Assembly: GCA_964019695.1 (NCBI GenBank)
Contig: OZ026524.1
Span: 68,226,223 to 68,290,222 of the forward strand
From: Loripinus fragilis
Taxonomy: Eukaryota > Mollusca > Bivalvia > Lucinida > Lucinidae
Length of the DNA stretch: 64,000 nucleotides
Direction: 5' to 3'
The first letter of the stretch is position 1. Every line of letters begins with the position of its first letter. Positions 53,006 through 64,000 of the stretch are shown piece by piece. The notes below the pieces were generated by a model. It had not been told where the DNA came from. It ran no database searches and saw nothing but the letters and a program-made list of their open reading frames with translations. Position numbers and translations under genes: made by a program.

Positions 53006-56000
53006 CTGCAAAATACAATCGTGAAAGATGAGGAAAGTATATATAGAGGATCTTACACAAGAGCTCATGTATTATTGAATTCATTAAACAAATTGAGGAC
53101 TAGAGCAGCGGTCAATGGTACACCATGGCAATTACCCGCTTTTTTACCTTTGACCTTTACCTTGGGTTCGAGGTCACACAAAATGTTACCCAGTTCCCTC
53201 CACATCATACATGTATGGACTATGCACCTGCAAAGTTTGAAGTTGCTTAGTCCAACAGTTTAGGAGGATATGCATTTACAAGAAACTACATTATTTGACC
53301 TTTGACCTTGGGGTCACACAATACATCCCCCAATACCCTCTACATCATGTGATCTATGCATCTGCAAAGTTTGAAGTTGCTACAACTAACGGTTTAGGAG
53401 AAGTCACAATTACAAGAAATGTGACGGACGACAGACCAACTTTTGTACAAAATTAATATACCATATTTTTCTAATGAAAAAGCGGGTATAAAAACAGATA
53501 AATAGGTGAGGCTTGCCCAGCATTTTATCACTTTTTTGCAACAAGCTTAATTTATAATAAGTTCAATAATAATGGAGCATGTACAATGTAAGTTAGATTC
53601 TATTTATCATTTGACACTTTAGCTATTTTGAAATGAAGGTTTTTGACATGAAAATGCCAAGATATTGCAAAATAAATATGCACTGTTATGGCGGTCATTT
53701 CATAACATTACTTAATATGTGTATGTATACCACTAGAGGTTTATCAATTTCATTATGGTGCTATATCACTTTTAGAGGCAACATCATAAGATGTACTTAC
53801 AGTCCTAGGGCATTCGTTTGGTAATATTTGGGGCCAAATATCGGCCCCATTCATGTCTTTTTTCCCAATCTACAGTCAAAATTCCCAAATCATAATCCTC
53901 CGACAAACTACATGTTTCATTTGTAAAATTTGTGCTGAAATGCCAGGGTCAAACCTAAAAATCACATACCGTAGCATGATACTAGCATCATGATTCGTAA
54001 AATCCTATTGCCGATAATCAACCTTGATATTATGATATTCTGTATTTAGCCGGCTGAATGTCATGACTGGAGTGGTTTAATTCACGGTCTCCTGCTCCCC
54101 AGACAAAGATGATTTGTTTCTCTATGTCACAGTCAACATTTTTTCAGACATGTTGGGACAGGTCTTCCTGGGTTGTGCCAGTACTAAGCAGAGGATAAAG
54201 TGTCTTGCTCAAGGACACAATGCAGTGCCTCTAGTGAGTCTTGAACCCTCAACCCCTCGATCTCAAGTCAAGCACTCTACCACTGTGAACATGTGCATTT
54301 TGAGATTGCCGATTTCTTTCTTAAACTGCACTATTATACAAAACAAAAATATGGGCATGTTAAATTTTTATCTGTCTCGTTTTAATTCCAAAACCGATAT
54401 CATGCACTGGCATCTTGTGTCACTTATCTGATGCTCCAGGTAGGAACAGATCCTTGTTTTAAACAAACCCTGTTTCTAAGGGTAACTACCCAGCATCAAA
54501 ATAATCAACACACTTGGATTTATTTGTTTGTTTGTTTGATTTGATTCTTTACGTCCTATCAACAAATTGGATTTATTTGTACCTGTAAGAAACTGCTATC
54601 TGCTAAAATATGAAGCACAGCTATAAATGTTTGTTGAAAGGACCTTTAGCCTAATGAATGGTATCTGTACACCATGTAGTTCATCACTTTGTCAAGATAC
54701 TCTTGAAGACTTACCATGATAACCTGTCACTGACTGACAAACAGCTGCAAACAACCATTAAGCGTTTCTTTGAAATGAACAGGCCCCCAGATAAGAGTGC
54801 ATAACAGAAAATTATTTTTCTTATTTCTCAACCAAAACATATGTTGTGGGTACTCAAAAGAACCGTCTCGATGAGACGGTTCTTTTGAGCACCCAAAACA
54901 CTTGTTAAAACCAGTGACCTATATAAGAGTGACTGGACACTTCATTTTTCAGCCATATAGGTATGTCGTGGCATGTGTCACGTGACTAACGTCTGGTGCT
55001 CCTTTTATCGTACACACTCAAAATGGCGATGCAGCTTGTGAGACCGCTGCATTTATAGGTACTTTAAAGTACGTACTTCGTCGTAAATATCGCTTATTGG
55101 AAAATATTGTTTATAACAAACGAAAAAACATATATGAAATATTGCTAAATGCTTTGTTTCTGCAATGTAAAAACTAATCCGATTGAGTTATGACCGTGTA
55201 AATATCAGCCGATTTTAAGAAAGTTGCGGAAATCTGCAAAAATGGCTTCAAAAATACCTCTTTCACTCTGACGAATAATGCTTCAAACATGGCTATATCT
55301 GTGTCTCGATTTATCAATATTCATAAACTAAGATGTCCAATGATTCATAATTATCGTTATTATATAATTTCGGTGTTTATAAAGGTGTTAAAAATTTAGG
55401 TAAACAATAGAGAAATTACGCTGTGTATTCCAAAACAGCGGTAAAAGTCAATAGAGTAGATAAATGATATCGAGTTTCCCTCATTTACCTGTGTAAGATA
55501 CACGACAGTGTTATTTGAGTTGAGTATTGGTATTTCATTGGAGTTTCTAGTCACTCTTATATAGGTCACTGTTTAAACTGATGAGTAAGAAAATAATGGC
55601 ATTTTTACCCTAAAAATATTTGCTTGACTGGCAAGGTTGGCAATTGACCGGTCAATATGCATATTGACCAGACCAGTGGTCATTACTGGTTTTAACCGGT
55701 CATTACTGGTCGATTGGTGGTCAATTGGTCGATTGAAAAAAACATGGTTGATGTGAAGCTACTTAGCATAAGTTATCCCATTTTACTGGACTCTATAAAC
55801 AGACTTAAAATAGTTTCAATATAAGATAATACAGGCTTAATTGAAAATGTGTTTCATGAGTTGCTATTGCTTTTAAAAATGTATTAATAATTAAATTAGT
55901 TCTTGGACATGTGTACTCCCGTGGGATTTTTTTGAAGAAAGCAAACCACTATGATAACTTTGATTGTTATACCTTAGGCAATGCAAAACCGGTTGTTGGC

Positions 56001-56589
56001 ACTTCTGAAAATGTGGCAGAGGCAGATTATGACGTCATCAAAATGGCGGCCATCTTGAATTTTAGTACAAATCTACGTTGCTTCATAATATCCATAATAG
56101 TGGGTCGATTTCAATTTTTTAGGCATCAAAATGTCTAAAATGATAAGTGCCATCTACTCACACCAAAACAAAATGGCTAAGCTAAATGATGACGTCACCA
56201 AAATGGCCGACATCTTGAATTTGAACGAAAATCTACTTTGTATTATACTATTATTAATACTGGGTCATTTTGAAAACTGAAAAATCAATTTGTTTAATGT
56301 GATCAGTGATATCTACTCACCTCTAAAATATGGCAGAGCCTAGTTATGACGTCATCAAAATGGCAGCCATGCTTTGTTTCATTGAAAACCTACCTTGCCT
56401 AATATTATTTTAAAGAGGGTCAATATTTAAAACTGAGACAACATAATGTTCAGAGGGCTATCTATTAGTGTCAATGCAATATTAATATACGCTGGTGATA
56501 TGTATGGAAAAATATTTGGTATATATCATCAGTAAAAGACTCATCAATGCTTTGATCATCTAGAATAAGCTTGATACAAGATTTGTCCT

Positions 56590-58840
56590 CAGTTCCACAA
56601 GAATACAATTCAGTACAAAACAGTTTGTTGCTTTTGCAGTTGCATCTTAATATTGCGCACTTTGTTTTTTATGTACAGCCACATTTTACTAGTTATAATA
56701 TTACCTCAGGAGCTGGATCCATGGTAGTCATTACAGGAGAGAATCCCTCAGCTTCCTCTCTCCATCCATACTCTGATGGTATCTTCAGATTAGTAACAAT
56801 GTCAATACGTTGAAACCAGACAATACGTTGAAAAGGTGCTCTTTTGATAGCCTAAACTAGAGCTGCCTTTGTTGGTGGTAGCCTGTCAGCCTCCGCTTGC
56901 TTACGTTGAAAAATCCACCATCTAAACTCATTGACAGTAACTAAGGTTGTGTCTGACTGTAAAAGCAGACAAACATAGTGTTCATGTTGTCTTGCAATGT
57001 GGTCTTCAAGAACTGCCCGCTTGCCAAGATCAGCAAGTACCGGTTTAATTCCCATATCACAATCCATAAATGCTTTCCAAAAAGATTAATTTCCTTTTCA
57101 TGCTACTGTTCTAGTGATATCAGCACCAGAAAATGAATGTAGACCAGGGAGAGAGTGAGCGTTCAAGTCCCAAAGAGTTAAATAGATAGGCCTAATTTGA
57201 ATTTTCCTCTGTCTGTTTGCGATGCCTGTCACGAAAAAAAGCCTCCCTTGAAAATTCTGGGTATACTCTTAAGCAAAGAACAAATACATCTGTGTCCAGT
57301 TAGAAATGTCCATTCTGTTGCACCATTTTGACTTGCATCAATGGCATGGAGTATCGGTTTCTTCGTTACCTCTGCTGAGATGGTTTACATCCCACCCCTA
57401 TGTGATGCATCTGCTTTATGTTGCCATGCAACTGTATACAACTTGTTCTCTTTTGAGAATTTCAGCAATTCTTTTTGCAAAAATACTGTGAGCTCATCCT
57501 TTGTTGCTGTGTGGGATAACGGTTTCTTCAGTGGAGCATTTGAAATGGTGTAGTGTCTGTGCTGTGATATGCCACAGGGAAAGAATCACCAAGCCACAAA
57601 TGCCTTGTTGCTGACTTAAATGATTTTTGGAATATCATACCTATCATACAGAATTAAGTAGTTCATCATATTTTCTTTATATAAATGCAATGAAATGAGC
57701 TGACAGATCTTTGCACGTCTTAATCCAGCTAGGTTTGTCCATTTTCTGAATGTCAGCCATTGTATAAATCATCGTAATACATTTGTTTGGTTGCTGTATA
57801 TCAGGAGGTGCAACATCATGTCTAGTGCAAGTATCTGCACTAGACATTTTTTCTTAATATGTCCATTAATTTAATCTTGGCAAGGCAGTACAGCATTGTT
57901 TTGTCTGCAGCAAACAGTAATCTTGGCACTATTGACATCTCATAATTACTTAAGCACTCATGAAGATGCATATCAGGGCGAGAGTTTGCGGCAATTCTCG
58001 CAAATAACCCTCTTTCTGCTTTTAATTCTAAAACTTTGTTTGATATTGCTATATGTACATTGAAACTCCAACTTCAATAAGGCATATATATTGTATGATT
58101 TTCTCTAGCATTACAACTTTTGTAACCAGATTTATTATATCATTGCTAAATAGCTAAATGGATTTATAAATCCTTCTATGATGCTAACAAGCATTCTTTG
58201 TTTGCATTTTCAGACAGCTCATAGCGGCGTTTTCTTGCTACCTCTGATTCTCTAGTCATTTCCTTGGCTTACAAGATCGGCTGAGATCGGAAGAATCGAT
58301 TTCTTGCATTTTTATTTAGTGTTATGCCTACAAGGCCTCTAGTCACTTTCCCCATCTGTTGATTTGTTCAAAAGCATTATCTGGTCCTATAGCACAAAAG
58401 GGAATGATGTTTTTAATTGCAGCCCGACTTCCATTGCTGAATTCTGACCATATTTCTGGATATGTTTTTTCAAGCTGTGACATCTCTGTTAGATATATGG
58501 GAAATATCCTGGCATAATTGAGCTTGTCCAGTGCGAAAAAGTACTTGACAAATTCCGCTAAAGCAGAGAGATGCAATGCTTAATTGGCAGTCTGTGCATA
58601 TCTAATATACAAACACATAACTCCAACCATATGCATATACTGCCTGATAGCTTTATGCGTAGGTTTCACTTGGGGATTTGACTCAAATTCCTTCTCAAGT
58701 ACTTCATGTGATTCAAGAGGAGGACTTCTAACGCCATTAGCAGCACGAATATTGTGGTATGACGTTTGTAATAAAAACATGCTCAAAATAATCTGGTCAA
58801 TATAAGTTACCCCCCATGCCATTTTTTTTCAAAGACATAA
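56590..58840 (-). pseudogene. Decayed repeat-family gene with cysteine-rich tail
   Basis: Conceptual fragments in different frames, in N-to-C order on the minus strand: KYFFALDKLNYARIFPIYLT (about 58480-58540); DTDVFVL (about 57278-57298); LPGLHSFSGAD (about 57120-57152); LPPTKAAL (about 56855-56880); EYGWREEAEGFSP then TTMDPAPE (56705-56775); and a tail with VKCGC and RCNCKSNKLFCTEL (about 56600-56690). This order resembles a multi-copy invertebrate protein family with PxxYDTA/DTD and a C-terminal CxC-type cluster, known to me mainly from uncharacterised, repeat-associated proteins. Frameshifts and stops separate the parts, so it is dead. The function is unknown to me. Confidence 0.65.
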
Positions 58841-61330
58841 TGTTTAGTTGTTAATTTCAAAAATATCTAAAACAACTGAAAACTCTGACTCAAATCAAGT
58901 TAGATGACAAAATCATAGGTGCAATTACACAAAGTTTCAATTGGAAATATCGATTTTTTTTTATAAATATATGTGCTTAATTTTCCAAGAGTATCCATAT
59001 TTTTACCAATTTTACTATAGGAACGATAGGGAACAAAAGAGATTTATTGAAAAGTGTGAAGCCTTGCTTTTCCTCGTTGCAAATGTAATAAAAGCACCGC
59101 AAGCACTGCGTAATACCCCGCCACTGCTGGGGGCACCAAAAGTTATTTTGTGAGATATATAATGCCTAAATAGCAACAGAACTGAGATAGACAGTGATAT
59201 GACGTCCTTAGTCACAATATGTAACCTTTGATGGTCAACATATCTGTGAAGTTTCATTCAGATACTCCATATAGTAAATGAACTACAGGTCAAAAACCAT
59301 TTTTCAGATCAATCAAGGGCGGATAACTCATGAACTGGAAAGGTAAGGGTGACAGTCCTTACTAAAAATATGTAACCTTTGATGTTCAACACATCTGTGA
59401 AGTTTCATTCAGATATTCCATATAGTAAATGAACTACAGGTCAAAAACCATTTTTCAGATCAATCAAGGGCGGATAACTCATGAACTGGAAAGGTAAGGG
59501 TGACGGTCCTTACTAAAAATATGTAACCTTTGATGATCAACATATCTGTGATGTTTCATTCAGATATTCCATATAGTAAATGAACTACAGGTCAAAAACC
59601 ATTTTTCAGATCAATCAAGGGCAGATAACTCATGAACTGGAAAGGTAAGAGTGATGGTTCTTTGTCACAGTATGTAACCTTTGATGTGAAACATATCTGT
59701 AAAGTTTCATTTAAATATTCCACATAGTAAAGGAACTACGGGTAAAAAACATTTTTTAATTCAATCAAGGGCGGATAACTCACAAACGGGAAAGGTAAGA
59801 GTGACGGTTCTTAGTCACATTATGTTACCTTTTATGTGAAACATATCTGTGAAGTTATATTCAGATATTCCACATAGTAAAGGAACAATAGGTCAAAAAC
59901 CTTTTTTCAGACCTATCAAGGGCGGATAACTCACAAACTGGGAAGGTCAGAGTGACGGTCCTTAGTCACAATATGTAACCTTTGATGTGCAACATATCTG
60001 TGAAGTTTCATTCAGATATCATGAATAGTAAAGGAATAACAGGCCAGAAACCATTTTTCCAATACGAAAAAGGGCAGTAACTCCGTTAAAAATGGACGGA
60101 TTTTGCCCATTAACAATCCCATACCACTCATCGCCGATAACAATATGTATGCAAAATTTGAAAAAATTCCGTGAATAAATACTCAAGTTATCGATCGGAA
60201 ATGGTGCGGACGGACGGACAGACACCGAAGGGTATAACATAATACCTCGCCACACTTTAGTGGCGGGGTATAATGAACCACAATAATAATACTGATTATC
60301 AGATGGCTTTACCTTCATGGACATTGCGCTTGTCTGTAATGACAGGCACTTACGTACATTGCATTTTCATTGTTGATATATATGCAACTGCAAAAATAGC
60401 CTCTAAGATCTGACAAGAAACTGATTGTTATTGTGTTTGTCATTCTTTCTCATTATGCAGTATATTATTACACATTATACATTTAACAGCAATATAATGA
60501 CAATTTTCAATTGAAAAATGTGTTTGTGTTTTTAGTGACTTAGTTGTCTCAGTGCTTTGATTATGCCCATATTTTATCTAATACTGTTGAGCTCGCAGAT
60601 GAACGCACCTATAATAGTTTCTCTTGGATAAAAGCACAACTTACAAAGTTTAATATATCCTTTTATTTATCCAAATTTTGTTCCAAAGAATGGCACTGTC
60701 CAACTCATTATTTGCAGAACTCCAAGCTTTTTCGAGACAAATGCCTAGGTTATTTCAATAGAAATGCGTTAAAATATACACAAATATTGATATAAATGTA
60801 TCATTTGTGTACTAAATACTGTTTTTTGTGTGTCTTTTATGCAATATCAACTTTTGACTGACATAGGACCTATAACGAAATCTCTTTTGCTTACAATAAT
60901 GATGAATTTTCCTCAAATTAAGCTTTTGACAGGTACCATATTGATGACGTAATAACTGGTGTCTGCCACGATTCCAGGGCTGCCAACAACCATTTTCGTC
61001 TTCACAATACATCTCCAAAACAAAATATATTAGTTGTTTGCTTTCTTCAAAAAAATCCCACGGGACCTAAAAACACGACATAAGTCCGTGCACTAAATAG
61101 GGCGTAAAACAAACAAAAATGAAATGTCAATTTTTTTAGATCTTTAGTCTCAATCAAACTGAATTATTACTCCAACTTTCAGCTCAGACTAAAGACTTGA
61201 ACTTATTTCCTATTAACCACATAAAAAAAAGTAAAACAAATGCAAGTGATGAAAATAAATAAACTAGCTTTTTCATAGCCATAAAAAATATTTAATCAGT
61301 GACTTATTAAATGAAAGAAAGAATAAAAAA

Positions 61331-62106
61331 TCAATCAATACTTCAAATTGATCATAAAAGAGGTCATCATGTACAAAAAAGTCATGCTCTATTAATTAGT
61401 TAAAATGCAAATTGAGTTTGGTTTCTTCCCTGAAAAGACAAAGGTGTGAATTTTGTAAAGAAAACACTAAATGTTGAACAATATATCAAGGATTTGATTT
61501 TAACTTTTATTACCCCAACAAACAGAATTGTCAAAATACTGGACATGTCTCTGACTGAAGAAGGTGTGTCCAGTTTATAAGACCGATCCAATCACTGAGC
61601 TTAAAATGCAGTGGCTAATTCAGTGACATCTGTGTTAATATAGAGGTGTGAAAGTGTGGTCGTAAGTTATCTGCTGTTTATCAGTTAAGTTAATAATTTA
61701 ACCAATGTCATAAATTCATATAAGTTGTCTCAAAATGATGCAAAAAGACCATGTATGGTTATTCTATTCTACCCTTGATGATGAAAAAAGACTAGTGTTA
61801 GGTGACTGGGCTGTAATGCAGAAGTCAGTGCTGACGTAATGAGATTGAAATCTCACTGTAAATCTCACTGTGAAAAGTGACAAGGGACGAAACAGTTTTT
61901 TGTTGTTGTTGTTGTTTTCAATAAGTAGAACATGAAACATGACCTACTATCTCAATCCACCACTAAAACGACCACTTAAAATTTTCAATCTACCACTCAG
62001 ATTCGTATTGACAAGTATTGACCACTTTTTGGCATATTGACCGGGGCGATTTTAACCGGTTAAAACCAGTGGTTAAAACCTGGGGTGGTTTCGACCGCCC
62101 AACCTT
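61331..62106. other. Right part of the hAT-like insertion
   Basis: Single-copy compared with the duplication. It holds a short GTT repeat (61900-61915) and subterminal TTTTAACCGGTTAAAACCAG repeats at 62050-62070. No gene is seen. Confidence 0.5.
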
Positions 62107-62145
62107 GTTAACTGGCCCTATGATGAAAGACAGAAAAATGGAGAT

Positions 62146-62365
62146 TTAACCCTTACCATGCTGGATATTTCCATGTATTAATTTGCACTCCTTCCTAATT
62201 TTTATCTAATCAATTTGCAATATTCCTGATATCAGCATAATGTATTTGGGAGCAGAGAGGAAAATAGTGTGGTTTCTGATCAGCTGGCTTCTCAGAAGCC
62301 AGCTGAATTGGGCCTAAACTGTCTTTCAAACAGAATATATCTGGGTTTAGCATGAGATGGGTTAA
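62146..62365. mobile_element. TTAA-flanked MITE with family F core
   Basis: It starts TTAACCCTTACCATGCTGGA and ends TTTAGCATGAGATGGGTTAA. The core is GATCAGCTGGCTTCTCAGAA then GCCAGCTGAATTGGG. Confidence 0.75.
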
Positions 62366-63052
62366 ACTGGTCTGCAATTCAAGGCCTTGTGAATAGAGAT
62401 CACAGAATCATTAAAGTGTTTTGAAATGTCTTCAAAATTAATTTCCATCAATTTCAGAAAAAGCTTTGGTATTTACTCAATTTCATTGGACCCATGCAGG
62501 CCCAAACCTCTGACAAAGATGTTTATTCAAAATGGTACTACAAAAGCAATACTTTTCTTTTAGAAACATTTAACTCTTAGAATGCTGTCTTTGCATCAAA
62601 TTTGGTAAGGGACAACACTGGGTACACTTGTATTAAAATCATTTTAAAATTGGACCCGCTGTTAAAGAGAGCTAAATGTCTTTAAGCAGATGTGGTATTT
62701 TGGCATATAGTAAGCCCCTAAGACTTTGCTGGTAGTGTGTGTGGTGTGGTTCATCTGGATGACAAGCTAGGAACCAGTCTGGGCTATTGTATGATAAGCT
62801 GGGTACCAGTCTGGGCTATTGCATCAATACAGATACCTCTATGGTGAAGGAATGTTCCAGGCCTGAGGCATGTCTTTAGTGCACTGCTGCAAGAGACTCC
62901 AGAGGATCCAGAGGTTGTGCTACTCTCAAACAGAAATACAGACTAAAGATAATATTCAAGGTGTTAATATAGTAAATATTGTAGATAACACTATACAGAG
63001 GAAAACGTGTCTTTCTTTAGGATACTGCCTCTGTGAGTCTCCAATTAGCTAC
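62366..63052. other. Intergenic or intronic; 31-bp duplication
   Basis: At about 62768-62830, AAGCTAGGAACCAGTCTGGG then CTATTG is followed by a second copy, AAGCTGGGTACCAGTCTGGG. No exon was recognised. The GCC2 start exon was looked for here and not found. Confidence 0.5.
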
Positions 63053-63905
63053 CTTCAACTTCAACTTCAATGAGGATACTTGTCCAAATCCGCTAGGTAG
63101 ACATCATCGACAAGGGTTTAAAATTGTGCATGTGCGATGTAAGACGGTTCAAATAAGATGAACTCGGTGAAGATTAATAACCAAATGTATTTACACTTTA
63201 CAATGTCCTGCTGGTTTACATAGGCGTTGGTGGTTGAACAGCTAACTTGAAGCAATCCAAGCTCTCCAGGTTTATTGTATACTCTGGTAACTGATTCCAC
63301 AATATAACAGTTTGTGGGAAAAATGAATGTTGGTACACATTCACACGACAGTGATATGTAATAAAACTAACACATTCCATATACCTTGGCGATCTAGGTG
63401 GATGGTACATAATCGGTACAGCAACCAAGTTATGAACAACTTTATATATTAAGACAAGGTCAGATGGTCGACGTCGAGCTTCAAGGGTTGGCCAATTTAA
63501 CTGCTGGTACTTAGAGGTAACACTAGTAGGATTTTGGTAATTAAACGGTTTGTTTGATACAAAACGAGCAGCATTTCTCTGCACTTGTTCAATTTGTCTC
63601 TTCTGAGTGAATTGTTGAGGGTTCCAGGTTGTTGAACTGCATTCAAGCTTTGGCCGCACTAAAGACGGATATGCTCTCTCTTTTACCACTTTAGGACAAT
63701 GTCTTAAATTTCTTTAAACAAATCCAAGCACACGAGATGCCTTAGAGGTGATACTGTCTATATGTAGGTTATATTTCATGTTATCCGATAGCTCCACTCC
63801 CAAATATGAAAGGTGTTTTACAACTTGAAGTGATTGATTTCTCATTTTGTAATCAAATTTAGAAATATTCCTTAAGGTTCCAAAGTTCATGATTGCACAT
63901 TTATC

Positions 63906-63908
<3 letters not shown>
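63053..63908 (-). pseudogene. LINE (CR1/Jockey-like) ORF2 3' end, broken
   Basis: This is the C-terminal end of a non-LTR retrotransposon reverse-transcriptase ORF. Upstream part (63719-63905): YLGVELSDNMKYNLHIDSI then TSKASRVLGFV. A stop (TAA, 63714-63716) follows, then the same frame resumes with RNLRHCPKVVKERAYPSLVR, PKLECSSTTWNPQQ and RNAARFVSNKPF, ending at 63216-63218. The motifs L-G-V-x-[IL], V-R-P-x-L-E and A-A-R-F-V are those of the thumb/connection region in this clade. The 3' UTR ends in a GAAGTTGAAGTTGAAG repeat near 63053, as in CR1-like tails. The 5' side is cut by microsatellites. Confidence 0.85.

Positions 63909-64000
<92 letters not shown>
63909..64000 (+). repeat. (GA)n then (GATA)n microsatellites
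   Basis: GAGAGA from 63909 to about 63938, then GATA repeats from about 63946 to the window end, continuing beyond. Confidence 0.95.

Larger units (their letters stand above)
51171..61330. repeat. Tandem segmental duplication, copy 2 (10.16 kb)
   Basis: Nearly identical to 43687-51170. It also contains 56644-59320, which copy 1 lacks. It carries pearl-like elements at 51429-52296, 53104-53496 and about 59170-60274, exon E2 copy 2, a SINE at 54104-54284 and the split MITE at 54784-55631. Confidence 0.95.
55632..62107. mobile_element. About 6.5-kb hAT-like insertion in a family A MITE
   Basis: It starts CAAGGTTGGCAATTGACCGG and ends GACCGCCCAACCTTG, an inverted CAAGGTTGG. Subterminal CTGGTTTTAACCGGT appears at both ends. 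The flanks TTGACTGG (55624-55631) and TTAACTGG (62108-62115) fit an 8-bp duplication with one change, and the interrupted MITE resumes with CCCTATG. The left end is repeated at 48148 in copy 1. It contains a decayed gene (56590-58840) and pearl-like element B. No hAT transposase was recognised. Confidence 0.65.

Noticed and set aside
56705..56722. MDPAPE followed by a GT donor as the GCC2 start exon
   Set aside because: It joins in phase with E2, but the upstream frame is open (EYGWREEAEGFSP...) and the downstream frames carry a Cys-rich tail, so it belongs to the decayed repeat-family gene. The match to a start exon is coincidence.
60313..60333. MSMK mini-exon (ACAG, ATG TCC ATG AAG, GTAAAG), also at 50152-50172, as the GCC2 start exon
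   Set aside because: Splice sites and phase fit, but it lies inside the 6.5-kb hAT-like insertion beside pearl-like element B. It is possible as an adopted first exon but unsupported without transcript data.

Overview
The window looks like nuclear DNA of a bivalve mollusc. It is AT-rich and intron-dominated, and it is packed with tRNA-derived SINEs, palindromic MITEs and 'pearl'-type repeats (tandem core, GGAC microsatellite and terminal inverted repeats), a mix familiar from clams and oysters. The species cannot be fixed from sequence alone. There is no bacterial-style gene content.

One host gene fills most of the window, on the minus strand: a long coiled-coil golgin that I read as GCC2 (GCC185, GRIP and coiled-coil domain protein 2). 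I rebuilt its exon chain by eye from splice sites, matching phases and recognisable GCC2 blocks: REDLVKFVKRQ near the N-terminus, TVAVKTKREL, LEIADYERTVQALN, ANKLKQLLVKAKKDL and HAEYEGYK. Seventeen coding exons are placed. They run from an N-terminal 57-nt exon (two copies, 52949-53005 and 45465-45521) through 34255, 33083, 32139, 30878, 29129 and 25773, a 3,063-nt giant exon (21068-24130), then 16136, 14840, 12462, 10626, 8214, 6468, 5519, 2999 and 1822. The start-codon exon was not found with confidence. The C-terminal GRIP-domain exons lie beyond the left edge.

The gene shows repeated local amplification of exons together with their 5' splice sites. There is a 139-bp tandem array built from exon E15, a 116-bp array built from E13, an intact 78-nt duplicate of E17 plus a dead third copy, a 23-bp minisatellite grown from the intron just after the E17 donor, and degenerate scraps of E11 and E12. 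On a larger scale, a tandem duplication (43687-51170 and 51171-61330, nearly identical) has doubled exon E2. Copy 2 carries 2.68 kb that copy 1 lacks.

Introns: 1-1280 is a large inverted repeat. 3.5-5.4 kb holds a pearl-like repeat with a nested SINE, a 45-G tract and a foldback element. 6.8-7.6 kb has SINEs. 8.3-11 kb has foldback, TA-flanked and TTAA-flanked MITEs. 12.6-13.3 kb has an element nested inside a MITE. 16.7-19.7 kb has a 3-kb element with 19-bp TIRs. 24.2-34.2 kb has MITEs, SINEs, hAT-like and Harbinger-like elements. 34.3-43.6 kb has MITE trimers, a pearl-like element (37.27-38.51 kb) and SINEs. 55.6-62.1 kb is a 6.5-kb hAT-like insertion holding a decayed repeat-family gene with a cysteine-rich tail. 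At the right edge is the 3' end of a LINE (63.05-63.9 kb), followed by GA and GATA microsatellites.
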